Shown here one piece after another: positions 1 through 10,905 of a DNA stretch of 64,000 nt. Position 1 is the first letter of the stretch. Each line of letters starts with the position of its first letter. The DNA is from Hyaloperonospora brassicae (Eukaryota > Oomycota > Peronosporomycetes > Peronosporales > Peronosporaceae): NCBI GenBank assembly GCA_947650285.1, contig CANTFL010000146.1:124001-188000 (forward strand), written 5' to 3'. The notes beneath the pieces were generated by a model that had not been told where the DNA came from, did no database searches, and worked only from the letters and a program-made list of their open reading frames with translations. A program made the position numbers and the translations under genes.

Positions 1-2267
1 GGATCGACGGGCAGCAACGAGTGCTTACTCTGCCCTGTAGGTGACATCGCTGCTTCGTCAGGCAGTGCTAATTGCACAAGATGTGGAATCGGAGAGACGA
101 CTGCAAAAGCTGGTGCAACTACCTGTGCTGGCTGCACGAACAAACCTGTTCACTCCGAGTTCAACATGCCCGGCAACTGCTCCTATGCGTGCTCCAAGGG
201 ACGCAACGGACTTGACTGCTTGACGCCTTTTGAGCATTTAGTAAAACCTATTGGCGGTCCACTGGGTTTTGCGCTTGTCGTGTTTGCTGCCACCAGCCTT
301 ATCTTCTGCGTCTGGGGGTTCATTTCGTACTGGAGCTCTAGGTTGGAGTTACACCGTTACGCCCAGTACAGGGCGAAAAGGTTGCGAGATGAACTGTCGC
401 TCAAGACGTTGACGAAAATGCTGACTCCTCGGCTGACGGACCAAGACCTGAATGCTCACGTTGCTCGCTTGTACTTCACCGGCGACAACCATGTCAAAAG
501 TGCTTGGCGGCTGGACCCGTGCTTTTTACCAGAGAGTCTCCGTGATATCGTCGAAGTGGGCACGTACGCGCGCTTCGCTTCGACGTGTAATAAGTTGATG
601 GAGTGGGACCTAACAAGCTGGGAGGTTTGGCTGTATCGCTTTTTGGTGATCACGCTTCCTCCCTTCGGTACTCTTTTCATGCGACGCTGCCAGTTGCATC
701 GCGTTGTGAAGCTTGTCAAGTACATCGAGGGCTTCGGTGGTGGTTTTTTCCGCGGCATCAACTTTCGTGTCCATGGTACGCAACTGAAAATTGGCTTCAG
801 TCCCGATTTTTCACTTGGCTATCTCGATGTACTAATCTCGCCCTCAGCTTCGTCTTCATCCGCGAACTTGAGCGCGATGCAAATTGCCGATCATGAGGAT
901 TTGGTGCTTGTGGTTGGTGGTAGCGGATCGTTCTTTCGACCGTATCACCTGGATTCGAATGACATTATCGTGCGAGCAGTGCCCTCGCGTCTACAGCTTT
1001 TGGAGCACATGTTTTGGATTGATTTTGTGGCCGACATGAACCAGAAACTGCGCGTGTTACCGCAGCCTTCATCGGTAATTCGTCGTGTTGCCGAAGCTGC
1101 GAAAGTGGCTCGTGACATCATCATCTGTGTGGCAGCGTTCAACAGGGACCACGGAAGCGATGGCTTTGCCGTGGTGTTTGGGACATTCGTAGTCGGTGAA
1201 ACGGAAGCTACCGGTGCAAGCACGCGCTGTTTCCAGCCGCTTTCGTCCAAGAATGTAGACGCGACTTTTGCGTCCTACCCGCAGATACCGTTCAAGTTAG
1301 CCTTCCGCATTTCCAGATCGAATGTGCCGGCAGCAAGTCATGCCAGCGTGAAGAAGACTCGAACCGCGGTATCAGACTACCCCGACTTGTTACCCGAGGA
1401 TAACGAACGAGGGATGGCTGAGACCGATCCCCGGTCTGCTGAGTTCCGGTTCTCGAAAATCAGAACAGAAGCTCTGTTCGTACAGCCTGAGCGTGAGCAC
1501 GCAGGCATCTCGAGCGATGCCAGTGACAGCCTATTGCTGTCCAAAACACAAGAAAAGCACAGCACGGCCCGACAAACGAGAATGTTGGTGAAGTTGTTGT
1601 GCAGGAACGATACTGCGAAGCGATGGCTAACGACACTTTGGCGGCCTGTGTACCCTCTTTTCCGGCTGCGCAACTTGCCACGTCCCGAGATGCCAGCTCG
1701 TTGGTTGCTCTCCGTGATGATGGTGCTCCTCATTATTGCTGACATGGGTGTTGCCTTTTGGATTATAGTGGAGTACTATTGTGTTCAAATTCGTGACCCC
1801 AGTGCCCAAGATGCTGGCTGTTCTCGGGTACGTCCTACCTGTGGAGGAACGATGATGCAATTGAGCAGAGTATGTAACAATGTGCTTGTGTTCTCAAACA
1901 GACCGCGTTGTGGTCAGTTCTGGGTATCTTGCCCGCAGCGATCGCCGGCTCGCCGCTTCTTGGGCTGGCTTTCGTCACGAGAAAGAGCATTTTTTGCGGC
2001 AAGTTGTTTGCGTTGTGGAATGCCAGCTCCGTTGTGAACCAAGCTGTTGCTTTCGTTGGTGGCATTGTGTATCTCAAGTACATTCATGACGATATCCTTC
2101 TGGTGGCACTTGGTGGCGTGCTGATAAAGTATTTCGAGAAAGAAGTGGCTCTGCGATGCATCGCGCAATACGCAAGCGAGCGGCCTCTACGCGGTTGGCG
2201 AGGTCTACACACAACACGTGATTGGTACGATGCTGCATACACGCCCTTAGTCCATCACGAAAGGTAA
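1..2267 (+). CDS. Cys-rich multi-pass membrane protein, 5' end outside window
   Basis: Two exons, 1-1827 and 1902-2267, open at the left edge. The intron 1828-1901 (74 nt, GTACGT...CAG, phase 0) is inferred because reading through it gives an abrupt unrelated tail, whereas splicing joins two hydrophobic segments. The first 55 codons hold spaced cysteines (CLLCP, CTRC, CAGC, CSYAC) of the GCC2/GCC3 or ephrin-receptor-like extracellular type, followed by a membrane segment (LGFALVVFAATSLIF, codons about 91-105). A cytosolic region of about 450 residues follows, then two to four further membrane segments at the C-terminus. The stop is TAA at 2265-2267. I do not recognise a catalytic domain; oomycetes have many large surface proteins with such repeats, but a precise function would be a guess. 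A GTAAGA follows the last sense codon, so a further intron cannot be excluded. Confidence 0.6.
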
Positions 2268-2347
2268 GAAGATCTTCGTCAAATGGCAAACAAACGTTGT
2301 ATCACGCTTTCCACTTTTCTCTTTACACAAGTTCTGCCGTGCGTCTA

Positions 2348-3262
2348 CTACCAGCGGCGTGAGAACATTTTCATGTAGAAATACGTGACAACAAACGCGA
2401 CGAACAGCATCGCCACGAGCCAAAGCGACGTCCAGAGTCCAATGCTCGCGGCCAACTGCTGCTTCAGCTTTGTGTTTTCACGATCGAGTAAGGCCGCATT
2501 TGACTCGGCACTTTCACCTACAGCGTCCAAGATCTTGACGTCCTCGAGCAGAGATTGATTGATCGTCTGCGTCCTGTCCTTCAGCTGCTTCGCAAGCGCC
2601 ATCATCTCCGACTGGATCGATTCCTGCTCTTCTCGAGCCACCGTCTCCGATGCACTCGCTTGTGCTTGCGATCGGTCCATCAACCCAAGGCGTTGTCGGA
2701 TAGCTTTGGTCGACGGCTTCTCCTCTTGTGGAGCCGCTGCGTCCAAGACCGACTTCAAGTCATCTGCAGTCAGGTCCATCTGCATCTCCAACGTCGCACA
2801 TGTCTCCTCCTCACGATCAAAAGATACGAGCAATGGTTCCTGCGTCGTTGCTGGATCTTCCAGCTTGCTGTAAATCGCAGCCGCGCGACTGTGCTCTCGT
2901 TTTCGCAACTCGGCGATTTCTGATGCTCGAAGGATTCGTCGTGACGGAGTCGCTGGCCTTTTCTCTTGTTTCAGTACATTGATTTCAGCCAATAACGATG
3001 CGAGATCAGATGCCAAAGCCTCGAACTCGTTCGTGTCGTGGAGGCGCTGCTGATACTGCAGCGCCAATTGCTCGTACTGATCACGTCAACAACGAGCACA
3101 GAGTGGTGTATTGCGTCAGCTGGTGGACGCATCATGGCAAGCTATAGAGTGGGAGCAGCAGCTATATACCTGTGCAACGTCGTGGTCATCCAGCACTATC
3201 TCGCTGTTGGCTTTCGATCGAGTCCATGCCGCCAAGAAGCGCCGACATTCGATGACCTCCAT
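2348..3262 (-). CDS. USE1: Use1-type SNARE of the ER (tail-anchored)
   Basis: Complement of 3170-3262 and 2348-3076, with a 93 nt intron (GTATAT...GATCAG, phase 0); 273 residues. Exon 1 supplies the only good ATG (MEVIECRRFLAAW); without it the downstream frame has only a TTG start. The N-terminal half is helical. A SNARE-like heptad region follows (EMMALAKQLKDRTQTINQ, about residues 187-204), and a single C-terminal membrane anchor of about 22 residues ends five residues before the stop, the layout of Use1/p31. In the family, Use1 works with Sec20, Ufe1/syntaxin-18 and Sec22 in Golgi-to-ER retrograde fusion. It is convergent with the preceding membrane-protein gene, 80 bp between stops. The assignment rests on architecture and recognisable SNARE-region residues; a related tail-anchored coiled-coil protein is the alternative. 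Confidence 0.65.
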
Positions 3263-5153
3263 GACGAGAAGTCACTCTTCTGAAATGCGGCGCAATCGTA
3301 CCAATTCGGACGAAATGGTCTTTGATCGGAATCAGATATTGATATGTGCTTCTACCGGTATGTCAACGGTATGCTGCTGCTTTTGCACAATGGCGACAAT
3401 GTATCTGCGGAGTATGCTAAAAAGGTGGCAACTATCGATCGCACAAACCTGTACGTCGACAGTCGGTACGACGAGGCGATGGATGGCACGCAGCACCAGT
3501 ACTTGGAAGATGACGCATTGCGAGGAGGAAAGCAGAAACGTTGTTGACCTCAACAATGAGCAAACGACTAAACGTGAGCGACCGTGAACATCATGTCGTT
3601 GGTGTCCCCGGGCGGAACGTCCGGGTCAGTGACTAATGCAAACGTACGATAGCGACAACTTGTTCAGCTCGGCCGACTACCTCTCATCCCAGTACGATAG
3701 ATCTGTCCATTTGATCTCGCGACGATCCCATGACGAAGCACACGCGTCTGTTAGTAGATTGACTCGGTCCCTCTGTGAAGCATTCGCAAATGCTCTTTGT
3801 CCTACTTCTGCCTCTTTCTACGTGCAATCGAGACAGATGTGGTGCTGCTGTGTCTTTCTACACAGTCCTCAAATCATCAGCGCTCCATTGCAGCTTGGTG
3901 TAGGCGTGCCGATCTCTGGCAATGGGAAGCCCGAAAAGAGTAAAGTGTGTGCAGCACCAGATGCTGTTTCGTATCATGTTCTGCTTTGACAAACAGCAGC
4001 TTCTTGTCAAGGCCAAGGAAGAGAGCACCGGACCGCGAGAACTATATTTTGATCAAGACTGGCTGTTCGTAATGGCTGTATACCAAGTACCGCCGCCGCA
4101 TGACAACTTGTCGCTTTCTGCCAAACGCGAACAGCCGGCCACAGACGCGTCAATGCTGAGCCGCGTTTCTCGCGCGATTACTTCAGCGTGCTCCATCCCA
4201 AAGCATTAGTCCACCCTGCAAACAGCCAAGTGTGCTTTCTGATCCCTCGCGAAAAAGAAAGGATCTACAACTTTGCCGTACCACGAAACGAAGACCGAAC
4301 GCTCTCTCGAGACCATCGTGTCTGCAAAGCCCACTAGCACTAGCAGACGGCAGCCAAGAGAGAGAGAGAGCACTACTATCGAGTCCAATCTCGCATCGAC
4401 GAAAAAGCACTTCAAGTAGCTGGCAACGTACGAGACGAATCGTCAATCGATCCACACGTCCATCGCTCACCGAGCAGCCACACTATGCAAATGGGACAAG
4501 ATCATCAAGCAAACGACAAACGACTGCTTGCACAACCCTGTACCACCACATGGCTGGCTTTCGGGGTAGGGGATCGATCGATCGCCCGTGTTTTACACGG
4601 CCCCACCCAGTAGCTCCGATATCCGACTCCATCTACGCGCCCTCGCTGCTAAAACCGAGTACTTACTGACTACTTCAGTCAGTCCGCGCGCGGCCCCACT
4701 ACCACAACACCACCACCAACGACGACAACAGCGACGTAACGGTCGACATGCCCCTCAGCTGCCATTCCTCGTCTTGACCCATCGCTGGCAGTTCAGGGCA
4801 GACAGACCCGCACCACACACATAGCAACAATAGCCACACGTACAGCCGTAGCGTCATCAACAACAACAACAACGCGACAACAGCGGAAGAGACCGACTCT
4901 TGTGGTGCCACTTGCGAGGCGACTGCTGATTGTCCGTCCGTTGGCTGCCTTTCTGTGTCTCCCGCCTGCTCGAGACAGGCCTTCTGTGTGTGTCTCTCTC
5001 TCTCTCACTCTCTCTCTCTCTCACTCGTCGTGTCTTGTGTGTGCCCCCGTGTGCAAAAGGCCACGCACTCGTCGGCCGCGTCACCTGTGAGGGTTTTCGA
5101 GCCCACTCACTCGTCAGTAAGTGCCTCAAGCTGCACGACCAGACAGCTCACTT
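3263..5153. other. Intergenic region with possible decayed coding relics and a CT repeat
   Basis: No intact gene. Short open stretches with protein-like composition lie at 3344-3547 and 3922-4209 (+), in different frames and without plausible splice joints, so at most they are a broken gene; I could not assign a family with confidence. From 4980 a pyrimidine-rich CT/CTCA repeat (about 4987-5030) lies about 125 nt upstream of the myosin start and is probably in its promoter or leader. Confidence 0.4.
4987..5030 (+). repeat. (CT)n microsatellite in leader of myosin gene
   Basis: Tandem CT with single CACT interruptions on the coding strand, ending about 125 nt before the ATG at 5154. Likely 5' leader or core-promoter sequence; a similar CT tract, on its own coding strand, precedes the ArfGAP gene. 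Confidence 0.8.
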
Positions 5154-8100
5154 ATGATGCACGAGGAGAAGCAGCACACGGCGCCGAGTGTTGTCGTGGG
5201 CGCGCGATGTTACATTCCCGACGAAGAGGCCGCGTGGCTCCCTGTCTACGTCGAGCAAGTGGACGAAGTCAAGGGCCTCGTGACCGTGAGGATGCAACGG
5301 CCTCGAGACAGATTGGATTGCGCGAGCGGCCTCTTTGTCGATCATGACGACGAGGACCGGACAGGTGAAAGTCGCGTCGTGGCCATGGACGGGGGCTTCC
5401 CCTTGCAAAACACAAAGCTCTCCAGCTATGCAGAGGGGCTGGACAACTTGATCGACCTCAATCATCTCCATGAAGCTGCGATCCTTCGGAACCTGAAGAA
5501 ACGCTTTCGAGCGCGGATGCCATATACGTATACGGGCGATATCTGCCTCGCGGTGAACCCGTACCAGTGGCTGGACGAGCTGTATGAACCTGGACTGCAT
5601 GAGAAGTACATGCGCGCTCAGAAGCGACAGGATGTCCCACCTCATGCGTATGCAGTGTCTGTCGCAGCTTTCCGGCACATGTGTGACCACGGTACAAACC
5701 AGAGCATCCTTGTGAGTGGCGAGTCGGGCGCTGGGAAAACCGAGACAACGAAGATCTTGATGGACAATCTGGCCACCATTGCGCCAGCGTCGAGCAGTGC
5801 TGCAGCTGGTCAAGAGACCAACATTACGACGCGCATCATTGAGGTGAATCCGCTACTGGAGAGCTTTGGCAATGCAAAGACCACTCGCAATGACAACTCG
5901 AGTCGCTTTGGCAAGTTCACGCAGCTCCAGTTTGACAAGAGCCACGCTCTGTGTGGTGCTCAGTGTATAACTTACTTGCTGGAAAAGACGCGGGTTATTT
6001 CGCATGAGCGAGGCGAGCGCAACTACCACATTTTCTACCAGCTCTTGCACGGTACGACGCCTGAGGAGCGGGACGAACTGGGGCTGGGTGACGAGTGCCC
6101 AAAGTTTTCGTACTTGGAAGAAAAAGCACCTCAAGAAGAGTCACGACCTGGACGAAAAGCAAAGCCGAGCCCATTGACACCGTCTGAAGCGCCAGGTGCG
6201 CAAGCAGCCGAGGCGAAAGACAAAGCTCTGTTTGCAAAGACCCGAAAGGCGCTAACGCTGCTAGGCCTTGGACCTGATCAACAAGACGATTTGTTTCAGG
6301 TTCTCTCTGGTATTTTGTACTTGGGCGAGACTCAATTTGTCGAGAAACCCGACAACGACGAAGCTTGTGACTTGGAAAGGGACTCGATCGTTTGCTCGTG
6401 CTCGTTGCTTGGTTTGCACCCGGACGCTATGGCGAAAGCACTGACGCATCGCACTATCAAGACTGCAGGAGAGATCTATATGGTTCCACTAACAGTCGAG
6501 CAAGCTCAGTCGGGACGTGATGCACTTGCAAAAGCTATATATGCCTGTATATTCGACTGGCTAGTCGCTGGCATCAATGCTAGTCTTGGTGCTGCCGCAC
6601 GGCTGACTGCAAACACGATTGGCGTGCTGGACATCTTTGGGTTCGAGAGCTTTGAGTACAACTCGTTCGAGCAGCTGTGCATCAACTACGCTAACGAGAA
6701 GTTGCAGCAGAAGTTCACGCAAGACGTTTTCAAGGCCGTGCAGGAAGAATACGAGCTCGAAAAGATTACGTGGGCGCACATTTCGTACGCTGACAATAGC
6801 GAGACTCTGTCGCTTATCGAAGGCCGCATGGGCGTCTTGGCATTGCTGAACGAAGAGATTGTGCGACCTCGCGGCAACGAGGAAGGCTTTGTCAGCAAGC
6901 TCGCTGGCGCTTATCCCAAGCAGAAGCAGCTCATTGAGTTCCCTCGGATCTCGAAGACTCAGTTTGCCATTCACCATTATGCTGGGACGGTCAAGTACGA
7001 CGCCACGGGGTTCTTGGAGAAGCACAAAGACGCTTTGCTCTCGGACTTGTCGGATTTGATGTGTGGTAGCCACAAGCCGTTTCCTCAGATGCTGTTCAAA
7101 GTGAAGGCAGAGATGGAATCTGCTGCTGCCGCTGCTGCCGTTAGTGCGAAGCTTTCGTCTTCCGGTGGCCGGAAACTCGGCGGCTCTCGTCGAGGAACTA
7201 GTGGAGCTAGCGCGGACAAGACAGTGGGTATGCAGTTCAAGCAGTCGCTGAACTCGCTCATGGAGAACATCAAAGAGACAAATGCCAATTACATTCGGTG
7301 CATCAAGCCCAATAGTGTCAAGAGCGCGACACTGCTGGAAGACAAGATGGTGGCGAACCAATTGCGCTGTGCCGGTGTGATTGAAGCGATTTGCATCGCT
7401 CGTGCTGGCTACCCCAACCGATTGCTGCACGCGGAGTTTGTCGAGCGATTCGACCTGTTCCTGAACGAGCAAGAGCAGCGGCAGATGCAGGAAGAAGCTG
7501 AGCAGTGGAGTGCACCGTTTTGCCACGTCCTGGTGCAGCAGTTCAAGCTCGAGACGCCGGAAGAGTACCAAATGGGCGTGACCAAGATATACCTGCAAAA
7601 AGGGGTGCTCGAGAAGCTCGAGCATGCAAAAGCACAGAAACTATCAGTGTACGTTGCACAGATTCAGGCCCAATGGCGTGGCCTGCGTGCCCGACGCGCG
7701 TACGTGGCACTGCGAGGTGCGTTGATTGTGATCCAGCGACGGGTGAAAGTCTTTGTCGACAGGTGCCGCTTCCTTCGAGCTCAGCGTGCGATTGCAGTGA
7801 TCCAGCGAGTGTGGCGCGGCCACGTTGGTCGGTGTGAGTTTCGTGCCGTCCAACGCCAGCACTGCGCGGTTCAGATCCAGCGACTATGGCGAGGCCATCA
7901 GGGACGCAAGAAGTACCGTTCTCGCTTGCACCACGTCCGTGCCGCGCAGATTCAGCGCATGTGGCGTGGACACAAAGGCCGACGTATCTACTTTGCCGTG
8001 CTACGTCAGACGCGCGTGGTGCCGATCCAGTGCTTTGCTCGCCAGTATTTGGCTCGACAGGAGCTCTCGAGACGTCGAGCTGCGTACATGCTTACATTGG

Positions 8101-9626
8101 AAGAGGAGGCACGAAGACGCGCGGAAGAGGAGGCACGAAGACGCGCGGAAGAGGAGGCACGAAGACGCGTGGAAGAAGAGCTGGAGAGGCAGCGCAAACT
8201 GCAGCAAGAGCTTGCTCGACTGGAAGAAGAGCGTCGGGTGGAAGACGAGCGGAAGCTGCAAGTGCTTTGTGAAGCGAGCGCCGTCGTGATCCAGCGACAC
8301 GTTCGTGGCTACTTTGCTCGATGTTTGTTTGCTGACTTGCGCGAAGCAGCCGAGGAAGAAGAGCGCTGTCGTCGGGAAGAAGAGGAAGCGCGAGAACGAG
8401 TTCGGTTGCAGCTCGAGGCACAACGTCGCGCAGAAGATGCGGCACGTGAAAAGGAGAGACTGGCCGATGAACGCAAGCGGAAGGCGATTGCAATGCGCCA
8501 ACGGCGTGAGAACGCCGTCAAGTGCATGCAACGGACGGTCCGTGGCCATTTGGCCAGGGTGGAGTTTGCTGCGATCAAGAACGCGGCTCGTGCGAAGGCC
8601 GAAGAAGAGGCTCGCAGGATAGAGGAAGAGGCGAGGAGGATGGAGGAAGAGACTCGTCGATTAGAGGAAGAGACCAGGATAATGGAGGAAGAGGCGCGCA
8701 GATTGGCACAAGAGGCCAGGAGGAACGAGGAAGCAGCAGCGACGCGTCTGCAGAGCATCCAGCGTGGCCGTTTAGCTCGTCAGCAGTTTTCGACGTTCAA
8801 GATTGAAAAAGCCGAGCAGGACGAGGAAGCTGCACGTGTGCGTGAGGAGCAGGAGCGAGCGCTTGCTCGTGCTTTGCAGGAGGAGACGATCGCTCGTGCT
8901 CGCGAAGAAGAGATGGCTCGGGCTGCAAGCGAGCGAGACGACGAGATTGCTCGTGTCCGTGAAGAGAACACGAAGCTGAAGCAGCAGCTAGCAGAACTCG
9001 AGAAGGCCAATCAAGACTTGAAAGCAGCCGTGGCCGAGTATCAATGTGACCGCGAGGTCGTCAAGGCATCCAACAACTTGAAGGAGGTCGAGCTGACGCA
9101 GAAGCTGAACGTCCAGCGCCAGGATCTGGAACACGCACGCAGCGCGTACTCGACGCTCCACGATTTTGCAGGGAAGATGGGGAGTTCACGCTGCTTGACG
9201 GAACCGGAAGAGCTCAATTCGTCCGACAGTTCATCAACGTCAGGAGACGATGAAGTGGAGCACTGGAAAGAAGACCGACCAACGATTGATTCGACGTCTG
9301 CTTCCTACTTTGACAGCGATCGGCCGTCGACGGACATTGCCAAGCTGCTCGGCAGCAGCTCATCGCGTGCCTCGCGCCTCGCCAGTGTTATCCAGCAGCG
9401 TCGTCAAAAGACGGTTCAGGTGGTGCAACAGCGTCAACAACAGGCAAGTTCTGCACTGCAGCATCGGAAAGAGATGCTTGCGCAACGAAAGGAGGCGCAG
9501 CGCAAGGCGCAGACAATGCCAATCACCTCGACGACTGCGACAAAGGCGAAAAAGTGGGCAAGTTTGTCGCGCGGCAAGACAAAAAAGGACAATGGACCCA
9601 TTGAGCTGTCTGACCTGCTCGAGTGA
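5154..9626 (+). CDS. Unconventional myosin with about nine IQ motifs and long charged tail
   Basis: Single exon, 1490 residues from ATG ATG at 5154; a GTG-initiated frame at 5121 is not preferred. The motor domain is complete: P-loop GESGAGKT at residues 189-196, switch I NDNSSRFGK near 246-254, switch II/relay DIFGFESFEYNSFEQLC from 493, then the actin-binding region and the SH helix (RCAGVIEAICIARAGYPNR). Six IQ motifs run in tandem from about residue 833 (forms of IQxxWRGxxGR), and three more are scattered in an Arg/Glu-rich tail (VIQRHVRGYFAR, CMQRTVRGHLAR, LQSIQRGRLAR). The tail (about 975-1345) is predicted helical or single-alpha-helix/coiled coil and has no recognised cargo domain; the C-terminus is Gln/Lys-rich. 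IQ motifs bind calmodulin-like light chains. The layout suggests one of the stramenopile-specific myosin classes, but class needs a motor-domain tree. Confidence 0.95.
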   Translation: MMHEEKQHTAPSVVVGARCYIPDEEAAWLPVYVEQVDEVKGLVTVRMQRPRDRLDCASGLFVDHDDEDRTGESRVVAMDGGFPLQNTKLSSYAEGLDNLIDLNHLHEAAILRNLKKRFRARMPYTYTGDICLAVNPYQWLDELYEPGLHEKYMRAQKRQDVPPHAYAVSVAAFRHMCDHGTNQSILVSGESGAGKTETTKILMDNLATIAPASSSAAAGQETNITTRIIEVNPLLESFGNAKTTRNDNSSRFGKFTQLQFDKSHALCGAQCITYLLEKTRVISHERGERNYHIFYQLLHGTTPEERDELGLGDECPKFSYLEEKAPQEESRPGRKAKPSPLTPSEAPGAQAAEAKDKALFAKTRKALTLLGLGPDQQDDLFQVLSGILYLGETQFVEKPDNDEACDLERDSIVCSCSLLGLHPDAMAKALTHRTIKTAGEIYMVPLTVEQAQSGRDALAKAIYACIFDWLVAGINASLGAAARLTANTIGVLDIFGFESFEYNSFEQLCINYANEKLQQKFTQDVFKAVQEEYELEKITWAHISYADNSETLSLIEGRMGVLALLNEEIVRPRGNEEGFVSKLAGAYPKQKQLIEFPRISKTQFAIHHYAGTVKYDATGFLEKHKDALLSDLSDLMCGSHKPFPQMLFKVKAEMESAAAAAAVSAKLSSSGGRKLGGSRRGTSGASADKTVGMQFKQSLNSLMENIKETNANYIRCIKPNSVKSATLLEDKMVANQLRCAGVIEAICIARAGYPNRLLHAEFVERFDLFLNEQEQRQMQEEAEQWSAPFCHVLVQQFKLETPEEYQMGVTKIYLQKGVLEKLEHAKAQKLSVYVAQIQAQWRGLRARRAYVALRGALIVIQRRVKVFVDRCRFLRAQRAIAVIQRVWRGHVGRCEFRAVQRQHCAVQIQRLWRGHQGRKKYRSRLHHVRAAQIQRMWRGHKGRRIYFAVLRQTRVVPIQCFARQYLARQELSRRRAAYMLTLEEEARRRAEEEARRRAEEEARRRVEEELERQRKLQQELARLEEERRVEDERKLQVLCEASAVVIQRHVRGYFARCLFADLREAAEEEERCRREEEEARERVRLQLEAQRRAEDAAREKERLADERKRKAIAMRQRRENAVKCMQRTVRGHLARVEFAAIKNAARAKAEEEARRIEEEARRMEEETRRLEEETRIMEEEARRLAQEARRNEEAAATRLQSIQRGRLARQQFSTFKIEKAEQDEEAARVREEQERALARALQEETIARAREEEMARAASERDDEIARVREENTKLKQQLAELEKANQDLKAAVAEYQCDREVVKASNNLKEVELTQKLNVQRQDLEHARSAYSTLHDFAGKMGSSRCLTEPEELNSSDSSSTSGDDEVEHWKEDRPTIDSTSASYFDSDRPSTDIAKLLGSSSSRASRLASVIQQRRQKTVQVVQQRQQQASSALQHRKEMLAQRKEAQRKAQTMPITSTTATKAKKWASLSRGKTKKDNGPIELSDLLE
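8103..8174 (+). repeat. Three tandem 24 bp units inside the myosin tail
   Basis: Units start at 8103, 8127 and 8151 and encode EEARRRA/V repeats; the first two are identical and the third differs by one base. In-frame expansion lengthens the charged helix by eight residues per unit. Confidence 0.9.
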
Positions 9627-10104
9627 TCGCAATCGTCCGCGTGTCACGACTTGACGCAGCGGATGACTTGCAACTTGCAGCAGTTGTCGCAGCACTGGCC
9701 GCACGAGAGCGACGTGGCTGGTCTAGTTGCGTAAGCTGTGCTCGGTGCAGACGTTGTCGTTACGGTATCTATTACAAGTCACCTCGTCGCGAGGCGAGTT
9801 TTGACCAGAAGAAGCACACACACACACATCCATTGACCCATTATCTATGCAATATCATGTAGTGGGTAATGTCTGTTTGATCGGATCGCTCCTCATCATT
9901 CTGTGCTGCTTCCGTTGCTGTCAGGTCGTTGCAGTCACTGCTCATGTCCAGACGCACGTCCGCACGAACGTGTCGTCACGCTCGACAAGGAAACGGTCTG
10001 ATGGGGATGCTGCTGCATACGTAATCAGAGCCTACCGACCGAAGAAAGCTGATCGGTGCAGTAGAGAGAGAGAGAGGGAGAGAAAAAGAGAGAGCAGGTG
10101 GGAG

Positions 10105-10150
10105 CTGACTCGTTCGACTGACTCGTTCGACTGACTCGTTCGACTGACTC
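10105..10150. repeat. 13 bp tandem repeat, 3.5 copies
   Basis: Unit CTGACTCGTTCGA repeated exactly three times plus a partial copy; noncoding, downstream of a GA tract. Confidence 0.9.
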
Positions 10151-10350
10151 CGGTTTTCGCGACACGACGACATCGAGTCTGACGTCAGAAGCGACGACGC
10201 GATGAAACGGTCCGAGCAGACGAAAACTCCTGAGACTGTTTGTGTGGGTGTATGTGGACCACTCCATTGGTCTCTCATGTCACACGATCGCACGTGCAAA
10301 AGACGTGCGTGCGTATGTGCGCATGTGCGTACGTGTGTGCTGCTCGTTCG

Positions 10351-10376
10351 GCTGTCTGTCTGTCTGTGTGTGTGTG

Positions 10377-10413
<37 letters not shown>

Positions 10414-10425
10414 GTCTGTCTGTCG
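10351..10425. repeat. (TGTC)n microsatellite with a (TG)n core
   Basis: About 75 bp of almost pure TGTC units interrupted by a short TG run and one TATC unit. Confidence 0.9.
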
Positions 10426-10905
10426 TCCCTTTTCCCTCAAAAACGATGAAAAATCCTCTGCAAAAAAGGAAAAACCCGTCTGCACCACTCGTCCGAGTCG
10501 CAGAATCTGCGGCCGTTTTGAAAGTCGCTGCGTTGCTTCGCGCAGTCAGTGGGCAACTGACGGGAGTGGGGGTAGGCACCGACTGAACAGGTGGCGACGG
10601 AGATGTCACACGTCCTGAGACTTCCAGGAGGTGTTTCGACCAGGAAGACAGCTGGGAAGTGAGACGGACAGACACAGACTCAGACTGGGAGACAGACACA
10701 GACTGGTAGATAGACAGACTCAGACTGGTAGACAGACAGCCACGTGCATTCCCTTGTGGACGTTCGCTGCCTGCGCTCATTCCGACAAGTGCCGTCATCC
10801 CGTGATCCACTTGTTATCGCCATCTCACTCCTACACACTTACACTACTGCAACTCGTACTGCTTCTTGTCCCACGCCCACGTTCAGCCGTTGTCTCTTCT
10901 TCCCA

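Larger units (their letters stand above)
9627..10905. other. Intergenic region rich in simple repeats
   Basis: Contains (CA)n near 9816-9828, (GA)n at 10063-10095, a 13 bp tandem repeat CTGACTCGTTCGA of 3.5 copies at 10105-10150, (TGTC)n/(TG)n at 10351-10425, and irregular CAGACT/GACAGA repeats at about 10660-10740. An initiator-like GCTCATTCC lies at 10776-10784, about 125 nt before the kinase ATG. No gene seen. Confidence 0.7.

Noticed and set aside
1828..2037. Continuation of the first gene to the stop at 2037
   Set aside because: Loses hydrophobic, protein-like character after 1827; splicing 1828-1901 restores membrane segments in a continuing frame.
3922..4209. Possible lariat-debranching-enzyme-like fragment
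   Set aside because: Only a short stretch (LYFDQDWLFVM) is reminiscent; no catalytic metal motifs or neighbouring exons found.
6561..7625. 354-codon minus-strand frame
   Set aside because: Antisense to the myosin motor domain, no family features, explained by codon bias of the plus gene.
10351..10740. Repeat array suggesting CRISPR-like organisation
   Set aside because: Units are 4 bp or irregular, without unique spacers; a eukaryotic microsatellite.
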